NCBI RefSeq assembly: GCF_000504205.1
Contig: NZ_AZAJ01000001.1
Coordinates: forward strand, 496,001-560,000
Direction: 5' to 3'
Source of the DNA: Methanolobus tindarius DSM 2278
GTDB taxonomy: Archaea; Halobacteriota; Methanosarcinia; Methanosarcinales; Methanosarcinaceae
DNA length: 64,000 bases
Made by a program: the position numbers and the translations under genes. The stretch's first letter is position 1, and each line of letters begins with the position of its first letter. Shown here in pieces: positions 1 to 9,178 of this stretch. A model generated the notes under the pieces. That model searched no databases. It saw only the letters and a program-made list of their open reading frames with translations, and was not told the DNA's origin.

Positions 1-692
1 TTGTAGGTGGAGGACCTGCAAACCTTGTAGCTGCTAAGTATCTGGCAGAGGCGGGTCTTAAAACTGTGCTGTTTGAGAAAAAGCTCTCAATTGGCGGAGG
101 AATGTGGGGAGGAGGAATGATGTTCCCACGTATAGTTGTGCAGGAAGATGCAAAACATATCCTTGACGACTTTGATATCAATTACCACGAGTACGAAGAA
201 GGATACTATGTTGCAAGCTCAGTGGAATCTGTTGCAAAACTTATTTGTGGAGCCACGGAGGCAGGTGCGGAGATCTTCAACCTGATTGACGTAGAAGATG
301 TCATGATCCGCGAAAATGATGCTGTGTGTGGACTTGTCATTAACTGGGGGACTGTTTCCATGACAGGACTGCATGTTGATCCTCTTGCCATCAAGGCAAA
401 AGTTGTTATTGACGGAACCGGACATGATGCAGGAATATGCAATACGGTTCTTAGAAAAATACCTGGTGCTGAAATAGGCTCTGGCATTCCAGGAGAAAAA
501 CCAATGTGGGCCGATGTTGGAGAACGTGCCCTCATGGATACTACCAAAGAAGTATATCCGGGATTAATTGCAGCAGGAATGGCCGCAAATGCAGTTGCAG
601 GAGCACACAGAATGGGGCCGGTCTTTGGTGGAATGATGCTCTCCGGTAAAAGAGCTGCGGAAATTGCAATTGAAAAACTGAGAAATGAATAA
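1..692 (+). CDS. thi4: Thi4-type thiazole synthase, 5' end cut by window edge
   Basis: The reading frame is open from base 3, so the true start lies upstream of the window; about 229 residues are visible. It makes the thiazole half of thiamine: family members build an adenylated thiazole from NAD, glycine and a sulfur source. The visible part has the dinucleotide-binding VGGGPANL loop, then GGGMWGGGMMFP, VVIDGTGHDAG and the C-terminal MGPVFGGMMLSGKRAA, all hallmark Thi4 segments. A cysteine follows the GHD motif (GHDAGIC). Whether it equals the sulfur-donating cysteine of yeast Thi4, or the enzyme uses free sulfide as described for methanococcal enzymes, needs an alignment. A second thiamine gene (thiD-thiN fusion) lies about 2.8 kb downstream, in a separate transcript. 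Confidence 0.93.
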   Translation, partial: VGGGPANLVAAKYLAEAGLKTVLFEKKLSIGGGMWGGGMMFPRIVVQEDAKHILDDFDINYHEYEEGYYVASSVESVAKLICGATEAGAEIFNLIDVEDVMIRENDAVCGLVINWGTVSMTGLHVDPLAIKAKVVIDGTGHDAGICNTVLRKIPGAEIGSGIPGEKPMWADVGERALMDTTKEVYPGLIAAGMAANAVAGAHRMGPVFGGMMLSGKRAAEIAIEKLRNE

Positions 693-815
693 AAGAATAG
701 ATGTTATTTATAAGTAAAAACGCCTGAGGACACTGTTTAACATGCTTCTAAAGGAAAAGGTTTATGTAAGAGACGGACATCTATAGGGTGCTTTCAAGTA
801 AGGCACCTACTTCGA

Positions 816-890
816 GCCGGGGTAGGGTAGCGGTTATCCTGTAGCCCTGTGGAGGCTACGATTCGAGTTCGATTCTCGATCCCGGCCCCA
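816..890 (+). tRNA. tRNA-His (GTG)
   Basis: This folds as a full cloverleaf. The 7-bp acceptor stem is GCCGGGG with TCCCGGC (closing G-U), T8 is followed by A9, and the D arm starts GGGT. The anticodon stem TAGCC/GGCTA encloses loop CTGTGGA with anticodon GTG at 849-851, and the T arm contains GTTCGATTC. The discriminator is C73 (887) and CCA is encoded (888-890). No intron is seen. The base before G1 is A (815), so the G-1 that marks tRNA-His is not encoded and would have to be added after transcription. Confidence 0.95.
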
Positions 891-1259
891 TTTTTTATAT
901 TGATTTTATCTGTTTTTTATCAGGATTTTACCTTAACTAAATCTCATTTTACATTAATGATTACTATAAGTACCAAAACAGATGACTAAAAGAAGTTACG
1001 TTTTTCGAAATGCAACATAACGTTGCATTTACCACCACCTCACCATTAAGACTGTATAAGAATTAACCCCATCCCATTACAAGGGGTGGTACATCCTTGC
1101 AAATCCTATAACGGATTATTTTTGTCTATGCACTCCTACTATATAACAGTATAGATTTTATACACCAGTTATATGGTTTTTTGAATATATAACGTATAAA
1201 AAAATATGAAAGGATTGTTTTGTCAAAAATTAAGCCATAGTGACAAAAAGAAAAAAAGA
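891..1259. other. Gene-free AT-rich stretch between convergent tRNA-His and purF, with hairpins
   Basis: No credible ORF is present. A perfect inverted repeat (9-bp arms AAATGCAAC/GTTGCATTT, 5-nt loop) lies at 1008-1030. It is followed by ACCACCACC (1031-1039), a short stem ACCCC/GGGGT (1066-1070 with 1083-1087) and a stem AATCC/GGATT (1102-1106 with 1113-1117). This G/C-richer patch could be a small RNA or a terminator region. The word GGGTGGTAC at 1084-1092 recurs at 51210-51218 in another gene-free stretch. Confidence 0.4.
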
Positions 1260-2675
1260 TTAAAACTCATTAAGTTTTAACTGTCTTCTCTGGCACATAT
1301 CTTCGCCAGGAATTTCTACAGGATAAGCACCTGTAAGGCAGCCAACGCATAAATGATCCCGCTCTATTCCTATTGATTCAACCAGACCATCTACACTGAG
1401 ATAACCAAGAGAATCCGCATTAATAACTGCTTCAACACCCTGGATAGTCTTGTGAGCTGCTATTAGCTCTTCTCTGGAAGCCATGTCTATTCCCAGATAA
1501 CATGGTGCAATTATTGGAGGACTTCCTATACGGGCATGCACTTCAGTAGCACCCGCATTGCGCACCATGTCAATGATACGGCGTGAGGTGGTTCCTCTTA
1601 CGATACTATCATCAATGAGAACTACTTTCTTGCCTTTGATATTCTGACCAATAGTATTCATTTTCAGGCGCACGGCAGTTTCACGCATTGCCTGGCCCGG
1701 AAGAATGAATGTGCGGCCGATGTAACGATTTTTCATAAGGCTTTCTTCGTAGTCTATCTTTGATTCTTTTGCATAGCCAATAGCAGAAGTTATACCCGAG
1801 TCAGGCACAGGAGATACCATATCTCCATCAACCGGGTGTTCACGGGCAAGTCTTTCACCTATTCTTTCACGAACCTTATAGACAAGCTGTCCGTCTATTA
1901 TAGAATCAGGACGTGCAAAATAAACATATTCAAAAACACAATGCGCACAATATTTCTCTTCAAAGAGCTGGTATGATTCAATTTCACCATCACGGAAAAT
2001 AAGAAGCTCACCGGGATTTACGTCCCTGAGAAGTTTACCATTAAGGGTGTCAATTGCCACACTCTCGGAAGCCACCACATAACCTGAATCGATTGTACCA
2101 AAGCATAACGGTTTGAACCCAACAGGATCCCTGACTGCCATGAGCATATCATCAATCATTATAGTCAATGAATATGAACCGTTAAGCTGCTTCATCACAT
2201 TGCGCACAGCCTCAACCGGATCATACTTCAAAAGTTCCTTCACAAGAAGGTGGGCAAGTACCTCGGTATCAGAATTTGCGACGAATACATGACCTTCCGC
2301 CTCCAGCTGGTCGCGCAGTTCATAACCATTAACAAGATTACCATTGTGTGCAAGAGCAACATTACCACTCTTATATTTTACAATAAAAGGCTGGCAATTT
2401 TCTATACGTGAGTCACCGGAAGTAGAATAGCGAACGTGGCCGATACCCACATTGCCTTTCAGGCCAACAAGTTCATCCTTGTTGAAAACCTCAGGCACAA
2501 GACCCATACCCTTTAAGGTATGAGGCTCCTTACCATCATGGACAGTTACTCCTGCGGATTCCTGACCACGATGCTGCAGAGCATATAACGCGTAATAGAT
2601 ACGAAGCGCGGAAGGGACTGGATGTGGTTCTTCATCGAACTGTACAACCCCTACAACACCGCATTCTTCGCGCAT
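1260..2675 (-). CDS. purF: Amidophosphoribosyltransferase
   Basis: This enzyme catalyses the first committed step of purine synthesis, converting PRPP and glutamine to phosphoribosylamine. The 471 residues have normal family length. The N-terminus MREECGVVG places the class II glutaminase nucleophile at Cys5, so a four-residue propeptide would be removed. The glutaminase half includes HRGQESAG and GIGHVRYST. The C-terminal phosphoribosyltransferase half carries the PRPP loop VVLIDDSIVRGTTSR near residue 350. Cysteines in the last 60 residues (HLCVGCLTG) resemble the Fe-S ligands of the Bacillus-type enzyme. It lies downstream of rpl37e (29 nt) and lsm on the same strand and is probably co-transcribed. 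purE is at 18.7 kb. Confidence 0.96.
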   Translation of the reverse strand: MREECGVVGVVQFDEEPHPVPSALRIYYALYALQHRGQESAGVTVHDGKEPHTLKGMGLVPEVFNKDELVGLKGNVGIGHVRYSTSGDSRIENCQPFIVKYKSGNVALAHNGNLVNGYELRDQLEAEGHVFVANSDTEVLAHLLVKELLKYDPVEAVRNVMKQLNGSYSLTIMIDDMLMAVRDPVGFKPLCFGTIDSGYVVASESVAIDTLNGKLLRDVNPGELLIFRDGEIESYQLFEEKYCAHCVFEYVYFARPDSIIDGQLVYKVRERIGERLAREHPVDGDMVSPVPDSGITSAIGYAKESKIDYEESLMKNRYIGRTFILPGQAMRETAVRLKMNTIGQNIKGKKVVLIDDSIVRGTTSRRIIDMVRNAGATEVHARIGSPPIIAPCYLGIDMASREELIAAHKTIQGVEAVINADSLGYLSVDGLVESIGIERDHLCVGCLTGAYPVEIPGEDMCQRRQLKLNEF

Positions 2676-2698
2676 TTATATCCCTAGTCTAAAAAGAC

Positions 2699-2869
2699 TT
2701 AATATTTGCACTTTGCCTGCCACTTGTAGCTTCTCATGCGTGAGCTCTTTCCAAAGCCACATGATGTACACTGTTTTGTATGAATGTTGAGTGAAACACT
2801 ACCGCAGCGCCTGCATTTTACATGTGTGCGCTTTTGTCTTTTACCCATTGAGGGAGTACCTTTTGACAT
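2699..2869 (-). CDS. rpl37e: Large-subunit ribosomal protein L37e
   Basis: A 56-residue protein read from the sequence, starting [19 protein letters not shown] and ending WQAKCKY. Two CxxC pairs (CRRC and CTSC) form the zinc ribbon of L37e; the protein is strongly basic and of the expected size. The ATG is preceded by AGGTGATT, a usable ribosome-binding site. It sits between lsm and purF on the minus strand. The LSm-L37e pairing is a widespread archaeal gene order. Confidence 0.95.
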   Translation of the reverse strand: MSKGTPSMGKRQKRTHVKCRRCGSVSLNIHTKQCTSCGFGKSSRMRSYKWQAKCKY

Positions 2870-2987
2870 TTATAATCACCTTTAATATGAAATTCTTTAA
2901 TTGATTAATAATAATTTTGAAGCCTATGAATTACAGCTTGGAGGTTACCCTTGATATTGCTAGTAGTTCTTATAGGTTACGTTCATT

Positions 2988-3266
<279 letters not shown>

Positions 3267-3400
3267 CTAGCTTGTAAATTTGTTTATTTACATATACATA
3301 TTGCGATGCTCAATGTTGCATATGCTGTATATAAAACTATCGAGATTAACAGTTTTCAGATATCCAGAAGACTGCAAAACTATGAAAATGAGTCGCAAAG

Positions 3401-3434
3401 ATATATAGGTCCAATTGACCAACTGTTATATAGG
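3401..3434 (+). promoter_or_regulatory. Promoter region of thiD-thiN with palindrome
   Basis: Two TATA-like stretches (3401-3407 and 3427-3432) flank the near-palindrome GGTCCAATTGACC at 3408-3420 (arms GGTC/GACC). The second TATA box would place the start site around 3455, about 30 nt before the thiD-thiN ATG at 3488. A palindrome touching the BRE/TATA region is where a repressor such as a thiamine regulator could act. No TPP-riboswitch-like core was recognised. Confidence 0.4.
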
Positions 3435-3487
3435 CGACAAGGCATTTAAGAGCTCCGTCACACGTCAGAAAACAAATGAGGGATTAA

Positions 3488-4819
3488 ATGAGCAAAATAC
3501 CAGTCATACTTTCCATAGCCGGCTCAGATTCCGGCGGAGGTGCGGGAATTGAAGCCGATATCAAGACAATAGCTTCACTGGGACTTCACCCTGCATGTGC
3601 CATCACATCAGTTACCGCCCAGAACACATTGGGAGTCAGAAGTGCTTACGATATCCCCTGTAATGTTATTATTGAGCAGGTCGATGCAGTCTGTGAAGAC
3701 ATGGACATCACATGGGCAAAATCCGGCATGCTGTCCTCATCAGAGATTACATCAACTGTTGCAGATATGGTTAAAAAACACAAGTTAAAACTTGTGGTGG
3801 ACCCGGTTATGTCTGCAGAGGCGGGTGGTGATCTGCTCCGCAAAGAAGCTATACGAACCCTGCGAGATGAACTCTTACCTGTTGCAGAAGTTGTGACACC
3901 AAACATCAACGAAGCAAACACACTTGCAAAAATGCAGATAAAAACAGTTGAAGACGCAAAAATTGCCGCAAAAGTAATCAGTAAAACCGGAATTAAATAC
4001 GTTATCGTCACCGGAGGACACCTTGATGCATCAGACATAATATATGACTCCTGTAATGACAGGTACTTTACAATCCCCGGAACTTTTGTAGAAGGCGGAA
4101 CCCACGGTTCAGGATGTACTTATTCCTCTTCTCTTGCATCTTACCTTGCAAAAGGACATAGCATAGAAGAAGCTGCAAGAATGGCAAAGGAATTTGTTGT
4201 TGAAGGCATCAAAGGCAGCGTGCCCGTGGGCAAAGGCGTTGGACCGGTCAACCAGCTTGCATGGCTCCTGAACAATGCAGAAAGATGCATAACCATCAAT
4301 AATGCGAGAGATGGAGTGCAATTATTAAAGGAATCAAATGCTTTTGCAAATCTCATTCCTGAAGTAGGATGCAATATCGCAATGGCACTCCCGAGTGCAA
4401 AAAGCCCTGCAGATGTAGCAGCAGTTACGGGCAGGATTGTTAAACTCAAAAACAATGCCCATGTCGTTGGTGATATTGAATTTGGCGCAAGCAGCCATGT
4501 TGCCAGAATAATCCTGACTGCGATGAAATATGATTCATCATTCAAAGCATCAGTGAATATCAAATATTCAGAAGCTATTGTTGGTATTTGCAGGGAAATG
4601 GGACTGAGCATATCATCATTCTCAAGAGAAAATGAACCTTCAGATACACACACAATGGACTGGGGGACATCCTTTGCAATTGAGACTTTTAAATCCATAC
4701 CAGATATAATATATGACAAAGGCGGAATCGGAAAAGAAGCAATGATACGAATAATGGGAAAAAATGCCATAGATGTTGCTGAGACTGCCAGAAAGATAGC
4801 CGAAAAGTACCAGCCATGA
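3488..4819 (+). CDS. thiD: Bifunctional HMP/HMP-P kinase (ThiD) fused to thiamine-phosphate synthase (ThiN)
   Basis: A 443-residue fusion. Residues 1 to about 255 are a ribokinase-fold ThiD domain: SIAGSDSGGGAGIEADIKT at the N-terminus, VTAQNTLGV, VDPVMSAEAGG, and the anion-hole motif GTHGSGCTYSS. It phosphorylates hydroxymethylpyrimidine twice. Residues from about 265 to the end are a ThiN domain (VGCNIAMALPSAKSP, then GDIEFGASSHVARIILTAM). ThiN joins the pyrimidine and thiazole phosphates in archaea lacking ThiE. The ATG is preceded by GAGGGATTAA. The gene has its own promoter and probably supplies the last steps for the thiazole made by the Thi4 enzyme at the left edge. Confidence 0.95.
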   Translation: MSKIPVILSIAGSDSGGGAGIEADIKTIASLGLHPACAITSVTAQNTLGVRSAYDIPCNVIIEQVDAVCEDMDITWAKSGMLSSSEITSTVADMVKKHKLKLVVDPVMSAEAGGDLLRKEAIRTLRDELLPVAEVVTPNINEANTLAKMQIKTVEDAKIAAKVISKTGIKYVIVTGGHLDASDIIYDSCNDRYFTIPGTFVEGGTHGSGCTYSSSLASYLAKGHSIEEAARMAKEFVVEGIKGSVPVGKGVGPVNQLAWLLNNAERCITINNARDGVQLLKESNAFANLIPEVGCNIAMALPSAKSPADVAAVTGRIVKLKNNAHVVGDIEFGASSHVARIILTAMKYDSSFKASVNIKYSEAIVGICREMGLSISSFSRENEPSDTHTMDWGTSFAIETFKSIPDIIYDKGGIGKEAMIRIMGKNAIDVAETARKIAEKYQP

Positions 4820-4895
4820 CTAGATATTAATTATATTTGCCAGGAACACACTTAATTAACAGTTAATCCCCGGCATCCACAAGAGTGAAGATAAA

Positions 4896-6191
4896 ATGGA
4901 AGCAGAATTTTTTAAAGACCTTTACCTGTCAAAGGAAATAAGGAAAAGTATCCGTGAAATGGGTTTCAGAAAAGCAACAGAGATCCAGGAAAAGTGTATA
5001 CCGGCCATAATTGAAGGCAAAGATGTTATAGGCCATGCCCAGACAGGAACAGGTAAAACTGCAGCCTTTGGCATACCGCTTATGGAAATGCTTGAACCAG
5101 AAGAGAAGAAGACCCAGGCACTCATTATTTGCCCGACAAGAGAACTTGTTATACAGGTAGCAGAAGAACTTGATAAACTTGGAAAATACATACCTGAAAT
5201 GCAAATATTACCTGTTTACGGCGGAGCTGCAATGCAATCCCAGGCAAATGGCCTGAAAAATGGTATGCAAATTGTTGTGGGTACACCCGGAAGAATAATC
5301 GACCATCTGGAAAGAGGGAACTTTCAAACAGACGATATAGGAATTGTTGTGCTTGACGAAGCTGATGAAATGTTGAATATGGGGTTCAGGGACGACATCG
5401 AAAGAATACTTGACAGCACGCCTACAGAAAGGCAGACACTCCTGTTTTCAGCAACAATGCCAGAACCTATTCTGAAACTTACAGATATGTACCAGGATGA
5501 ACCTGTCCACATAAAAGTGGTGCAGGAAAAAATGACAGTGCCTCAGGTTAGACAATATTATTTCGAAGTTAAGGATAACGCAAAACCTGAATCCCTGAGG
5601 CGACTTATCGAAGCTGAGAACATCAAGTCGGCCCTTATATTCTGTAATACCAAGAAAGAAGTTGACAAACTTGTCATAAAGTTGCGCTCCAGAGGTTACC
5701 CTGTTGACGCCCTGCATGGAGATGTAAAACAAAATAAGAGAGAGCAGCGCATGAACAAATTCAGGGATGAGGATATAGGCATCCTTATTGCTACGGATGT
5801 TGCCGCAAGGGGAATAGATGTTGATAACATTGAGGTTGTCTTCAATTATGACATGCCCCATGATCCGGAAATATACGTGCATAGAATAGGAAGGACTGCA
5901 CGTGCCGGCAGGCCCGGACTTGCATACAGTTTTGTAACTGCAAAAGAAAAGGGAAAACTGGAATCCATTGAAGAAACCACTAATACTGCCATCATCAGGA
6001 GAGAACTTCCAAGCAACCGAGACATCGAGAAAATTAAGGAAAACAGGATTGCAGATGAGATAAAAATGCTCATCAGACGTGGTAAACTCGATAAATATGA
6101 TGAGTTCGTTGCTGGCATAGCAGATGATGGTGTGGATTATCAACAGATAGCATCTGCCCTTGCAAAAATGTTGCTGAAAGGTGACAACTAA
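4896..6191 (+). CDS. DEAD-box ATP-dependent RNA helicase
   Basis: A 431-residue helicase core with little extension. Q motif around residues 20-35 (FRKATEIQEKCIPAI); Walker A AQTGTGKT near residue 49; PTRELVIQ; DEAD near 152; SAT near 184; and the C-terminal RecA-like domain with ALIFCNTKKEVD, ATDVAARGIDVD and HRIGRTARAGRPG near 328. It uses ATP to open short RNA duplexes in ribosome assembly or mRNA turnover. In methanogens such genes are often cold-induced, but nothing here proves that. The C-terminus (after about residue 370) is a charged helical segment rather than an RRM. It is followed 60 nt later by trmY on the same strand. Confidence 0.95.
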   Translation: MEAEFFKDLYLSKEIRKSIREMGFRKATEIQEKCIPAIIEGKDVIGHAQTGTGKTAAFGIPLMEMLEPEEKKTQALIICPTRELVIQVAEELDKLGKYIPEMQILPVYGGAAMQSQANGLKNGMQIVVGTPGRIIDHLERGNFQTDDIGIVVLDEADEMLNMGFRDDIERILDSTPTERQTLLFSATMPEPILKLTDMYQDEPVHIKVVQEKMTVPQVRQYYFEVKDNAKPESLRRLIEAENIKSALIFCNTKKEVDKLVIKLRSRGYPVDALHGDVKQNKREQRMNKFRDEDIGILIATDVAARGIDVDNIEVVFNYDMPHDPEIYVHRIGRTARAGRPGLAYSFVTAKEKGKLESIEETTNTAIIRRELPSNRDIEKIKENRIADEIKMLIRRGKLDKYDEFVAGIADDGVDYQQIASALAKMLLKGDN

Positions 6192-6251
6192 TCCTTACCA
6201 TAAACACAATCAATAACAATCCAGATAATTAATTATAACTGAGGAAATTCA

Positions 6252-6848
6252 ATGAAAGATTTTGTGATAATAGGACATAAAGCACTGACAAGCGGAGATT
6301 TCTCCTTAAACGATCTTCCCGGGTCTGCCGGAAGGATGGACATACTCTGCAGATGTGTTAATTCAGCACTTTTCCTTTCACATGGAATGAGGCGTGATGT
6401 GAATGTCCACCTTGTGCTTCAGGGAGAGCCTGATCCTGCTAAAGTAGTCAGATTCAATGGTGAGAAGCTTAAATATCTCAATCCTGATGAAAGAAGTAGT
6501 GGATCCCTGATCAAAAAAGCACTGGAAAAGGATGCAATTGAATATGAGACACAGTCAACTCCAGGAGTATACATACGCCGTGCAGGACTTGAACAGCTGC
6601 TCAATGAGTTCAGTGAAGCAGGCAGGGATATTTACTACCTGAAAGAAGATGGCGAAGATATCAGAGAATACTCTGAACTTAACTCAGATGCTGTGTTTAT
6701 TCTTGGAGATCACATGGGTGTTACCGAGGAAGAAGAGGTAATGATTGACAGGGTTGCAAAATGCACTCTTAATATCGGACCTATTTCCCTGCACTCAGAC
6801 CATTGTATGATAATCATCCACAATGAACTTGACATGAGAGAGGCATAA
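6252..6848 (+). CDS. trmY: tRNA pseudouridine-54 N1-methyltransferase
   Basis: 198 residues with the TrmY signature: MKDFVIIGHKA at the N-terminus, SAGRMDILCRCVNSALFLSHGMR, the VLQGEP strand and the C-terminal ILGDHMGVTEEEE of the SPOUT knot. TrmY methylates pseudouridine-54 of archaeal tRNA to N1-methylpseudouridine. The next gene is Pus10, which makes that pseudouridine, so the two successive enzymes of the T-loop modification are encoded side by side. SD-like GAGG lies 7 nt before the ATG. Confidence 0.94.
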   Translation: MKDFVIIGHKALTSGDFSLNDLPGSAGRMDILCRCVNSALFLSHGMRRDVNVHLVLQGEPDPAKVVRFNGEKLKYLNPDERSSGSLIKKALEKDAIEYETQSTPGVYIRRAGLEQLLNEFSEAGRDIYYLKEDGEDIREYSELNSDAVFILGDHMGVTEEEEVMIDRVAKCTLNIGPISLHSDHCMIIIHNELDMREA

Positions 6849-6930
6849 TCAAATAGTCAAAAAAGGTTATATTATATAGTACCTATTTAAGCAAATCCTA
6901 AATCCCCATTATAAACTACAAAGTGATCCA

Positions 6931-8223
6931 ATGAGCATACTTGAAACCGCTAAGAAAATAATTGAAGAAGGCCCCATCTGCGACCATTGTATGGGCAGGC
7001 AGTTTGCCAAATTGTCCACGGGCCTTACCAATGTTGAAAGAGGGAAAGCTATCAAGCTGGCCCTGGCAATGGAAGGCGACGCAATCTTCAAAGAGTCAGG
7101 CGATGATTCTATCCTGGAAGAACTTGCAAAAAGCAGTCATTACGCCAGAAAGACATTGCGGATCGAAGGTGAGGATGAGAAATGCTGGGTATGCCTTGGA
7201 ATCTTCGATAATCTCGATGCCTGGGCAGACAGAGCGGTTACAAGTATCGGAGACAGGGAATATTCAACATTTCTTGTAGGTACTAAGGTCAGTGGGCTTA
7301 TTGGGGAAAATGAGGAAATACTCTGGAGTGAATGCGGCATTACACAGGCCGAGCAGTTCAAAACTGAAATGAACCGTGAGGTTGGTAAGCTCATTTCCGC
7401 ACGTACCGGCAAGGAAGTGGAATTTGAGAGACCGGATCTTGTTATAACCCTTGACATTGCGGATGAAAGCACAAGCGTACAGGTCAAATCACTCTACATC
7501 CAGGGAAGGTACAGGAAACTTGTCAGAGGAATACCACAGACAAGATGGCCATGCAGAAGCTGCGGCGGCAGGGGATGCGAGGATTGTAACAACACTGGTA
7601 AGCAGTATCCTGAATCTGTAGATGAACTCATAGGCAAGGAGCTTGTTGGGATGACAGAGGCGATGGATTCAAAATTCCATGGTGCCGGAAGGGAAGATAT
7701 CGATGCCCTCATGCTTGGTACCGGAAGGCCGTTTGTAGTAGAAGCGGTCAGCCCGAAAATACGCAGCATAGATGTCTGGGAACTTGAAAAGAAGATTAAC
7801 AAGTTTGCAGATGGAAAGGTTGAGGTTGAAGGACTTAAAATTGTTGAGAAGGCAGTAATTGAGACTCTGAAGTCCTCAAAGGCGGATAAAGTTTATAACC
7901 TTAAAGTTACATTCAAAGAGCCTGTTTCCACGGACAAACTGGAAGATGCTATTACAGCACTTATCGGAGTACAGATACATCAGAGGACTCCGCAGAGAGT
8001 GGCCCACAGAAGAGCGGACCTTGTCAGGAAACGATATGTCCACAACATGAAACTTGTTGAGAAAACAGAGGAATTTGCTATCATTGAAGTGCATTGTGAT
8101 GGCGGCCTGTATGTTAAGGAACTTACATCAGGAGATGATGGAAGAACCGAACCGAGTCTTACAGGGCTTCTGGGCATTCAGGCAAAGGTTGATGAACTCA
8201 ACGTCATAAAGGTAGACATATAA
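6931..8223 (+). CDS. pus10: tRNA pseudouridine synthase Pus10
   Basis: 430 residues. The N-terminus carries the zinc/THUMP-type region with paired cysteines (CDHCMGRQFA near residue 15 and CWVCLG near 85). The central block CRSCGGRGCEDCNNTG near 208 is typical of archaeal Pus10. The catalytic region contains GAGREDIDALMLGTGRPFV, whose aspartate (AGREDID) fits the pseudouridine synthase active site. The C-terminus holds RTPQRVAHRRADLVRKR and the GGLYVKEL strand. The enzyme forms Psi54 and Psi55 in tRNA. The gene directly follows trmY and precedes rpl21e by 66 nt, in a run of translation genes. Confidence 0.95.
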   Translation: MSILETAKKIIEEGPICDHCMGRQFAKLSTGLTNVERGKAIKLALAMEGDAIFKESGDDSILEELAKSSHYARKTLRIEGEDEKCWVCLGIFDNLDAWADRAVTSIGDREYSTFLVGTKVSGLIGENEEILWSECGITQAEQFKTEMNREVGKLISARTGKEVEFERPDLVITLDIADESTSVQVKSLYIQGRYRKLVRGIPQTRWPCRSCGGRGCEDCNNTGKQYPESVDELIGKELVGMTEAMDSKFHGAGREDIDALMLGTGRPFVVEAVSPKIRSIDVWELEKKINKFADGKVEVEGLKIVEKAVIETLKSSKADKVYNLKVTFKEPVSTDKLEDAITALIGVQIHQRTPQRVAHRRADLVRKRYVHNMKLVEKTEEFAIIEVHCDGGLYVKELTSGDDGRTEPSLTGLLGIQAKVDELNVIKVDI

Positions 8224-8289
8224 ACAAGTCTTAAGGACTTACATACAATTCATACATCAAAATCATATTTTCAATGGAGGAAAATAATC

Positions 8290-8583
8290 ATGGCAACATC
8301 ACACGGTGAAAAACACTGCACAAGATACAAGTTAAAGAAGACCTCAAGAGAAAGAGGACTTTCACCAATAAGCAAGGCAATCCAGGAATTCGACTGCGGT
8401 CAGATGGTTCACATAGACATTGACCCTAGCGTACAGAAGGGAATGCCACACGCAAGGTTCCAGGGAAAGACAGGAAAGATCACCGGACAGCGCGGACGTG
8501 CCTACACTCTTGAGATCAGGGACGGAAACGCAATGAAGGAACTTATATCCCTACCACAGCACCTTAAACCACAGAAATACTAA
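8290..8583 (+). CDS. rpl21e: Large-subunit ribosomal protein L21e
   Basis: 97 basic residues starting [20 protein letters not shown]. The middle has the L21e KOW-like stretch [20 protein letters not shown] and the [12 protein letters not shown] segment. The length is normal for archaeal L21e. A strong SD (TGGAGG) lies 9-10 nt before the ATG. It begins the conserved archaeal order L21e, RpoF, DUF655, RsmA, all of which follow here on the same strand. Confidence 0.96.
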   Translation: MATSHGEKHCTRYKLKKTSRERGLSPISKAIQEFDCGQMVHIDIDPSVQKGMPHARFQGKTGKITGQRGRAYTLEIRDGNAMKELISLPQHLKPQKY

Positions 8584-8745
8584 TTCACAAATAATTCAGG
8601 TGTAATACCTGGATTACCTTTATTTATCGTTAGATATATCTTTACTGTGTATATTTAGCGATAATATTTTATCCCGAATTAATCTTGTAATTACATCGCC
8701 ATTCCAATGTGGCCTTAATCCAACTAATGCATAGAGTGTATATCA

Positions 8746-9099
8746 ATGATAGTAAAAGAAGTTCTTAGTGAAGAGTTGTTGACCCTGCCTGAAGTTAAGG
8801 GTATGCTGCACGAGATTATGGAAGAACGCCTCAGCAATGAGGAAGAGTTGGGCTATGAACTGCGTAAAGCTATCAACCATGCAGAGATGTTCTCAAAGAC
8901 AACTCCGGAAAAAGCAAGAGATCTTGTAAATAAACTTCTTGAGCTGGAAAAAATGAAGCCTGAGATTGCAATCAGAATTGCAGATGTCATGCCACAGTCA
9001 AGAGATGAACTCAGATCACTTTACGCGAAGGAAAGATTCACACTTACCGAAGAAGAACTCGATGAAATGCTAAACCTTGTTGAAGAAGCAATGGATTAG
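8746..9099 (+). CDS. rpoF: RNA polymerase subunit Rpo4/RpoF (Rpb4 homologue)
   Basis: 117 residues, mostly helical and acidic. It opens MIVKEVLSEELLTLPEVKGML, followed by the HRDC-like C-terminal half with DVMPQSRDELRSLYAKER and the LTEEELDEML helix. RpoF forms the stalk of archaeal RNA polymerase with RpoE. The position between L21e and DUF655 is the standard archaeal neighbourhood and supports the call. The 162 nt before the gene hold an AT-rich promoter region, so it may start its own transcript. Confidence 0.93.
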   Translation: MIVKEVLSEELLTLPEVKGMLHEIMEERLSNEEELGYELRKAINHAEMFSKTTPEKARDLVNKLLELEKMKPEIAIRIADVMPQSRDELRSLYAKERFTLTEEELDEMLNLVEEAMD

Positions 9100-9178
9100 A
9101 TTTATATTCGATACACCCCTTTTTTTACATCGAGAGTAGTTGCAGTAGCAACAGGTATGCCACATGAGGGAATGATAT

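Noticed and set aside
3476-3487. Three-codon uORF (ATG AGG GAT TAA) directly before thiD-thiN
   Set aside because: The bases are better explained as the GAGG ribosome-binding site of thiD-thiN; a regulatory minimal ORF cannot be supported.
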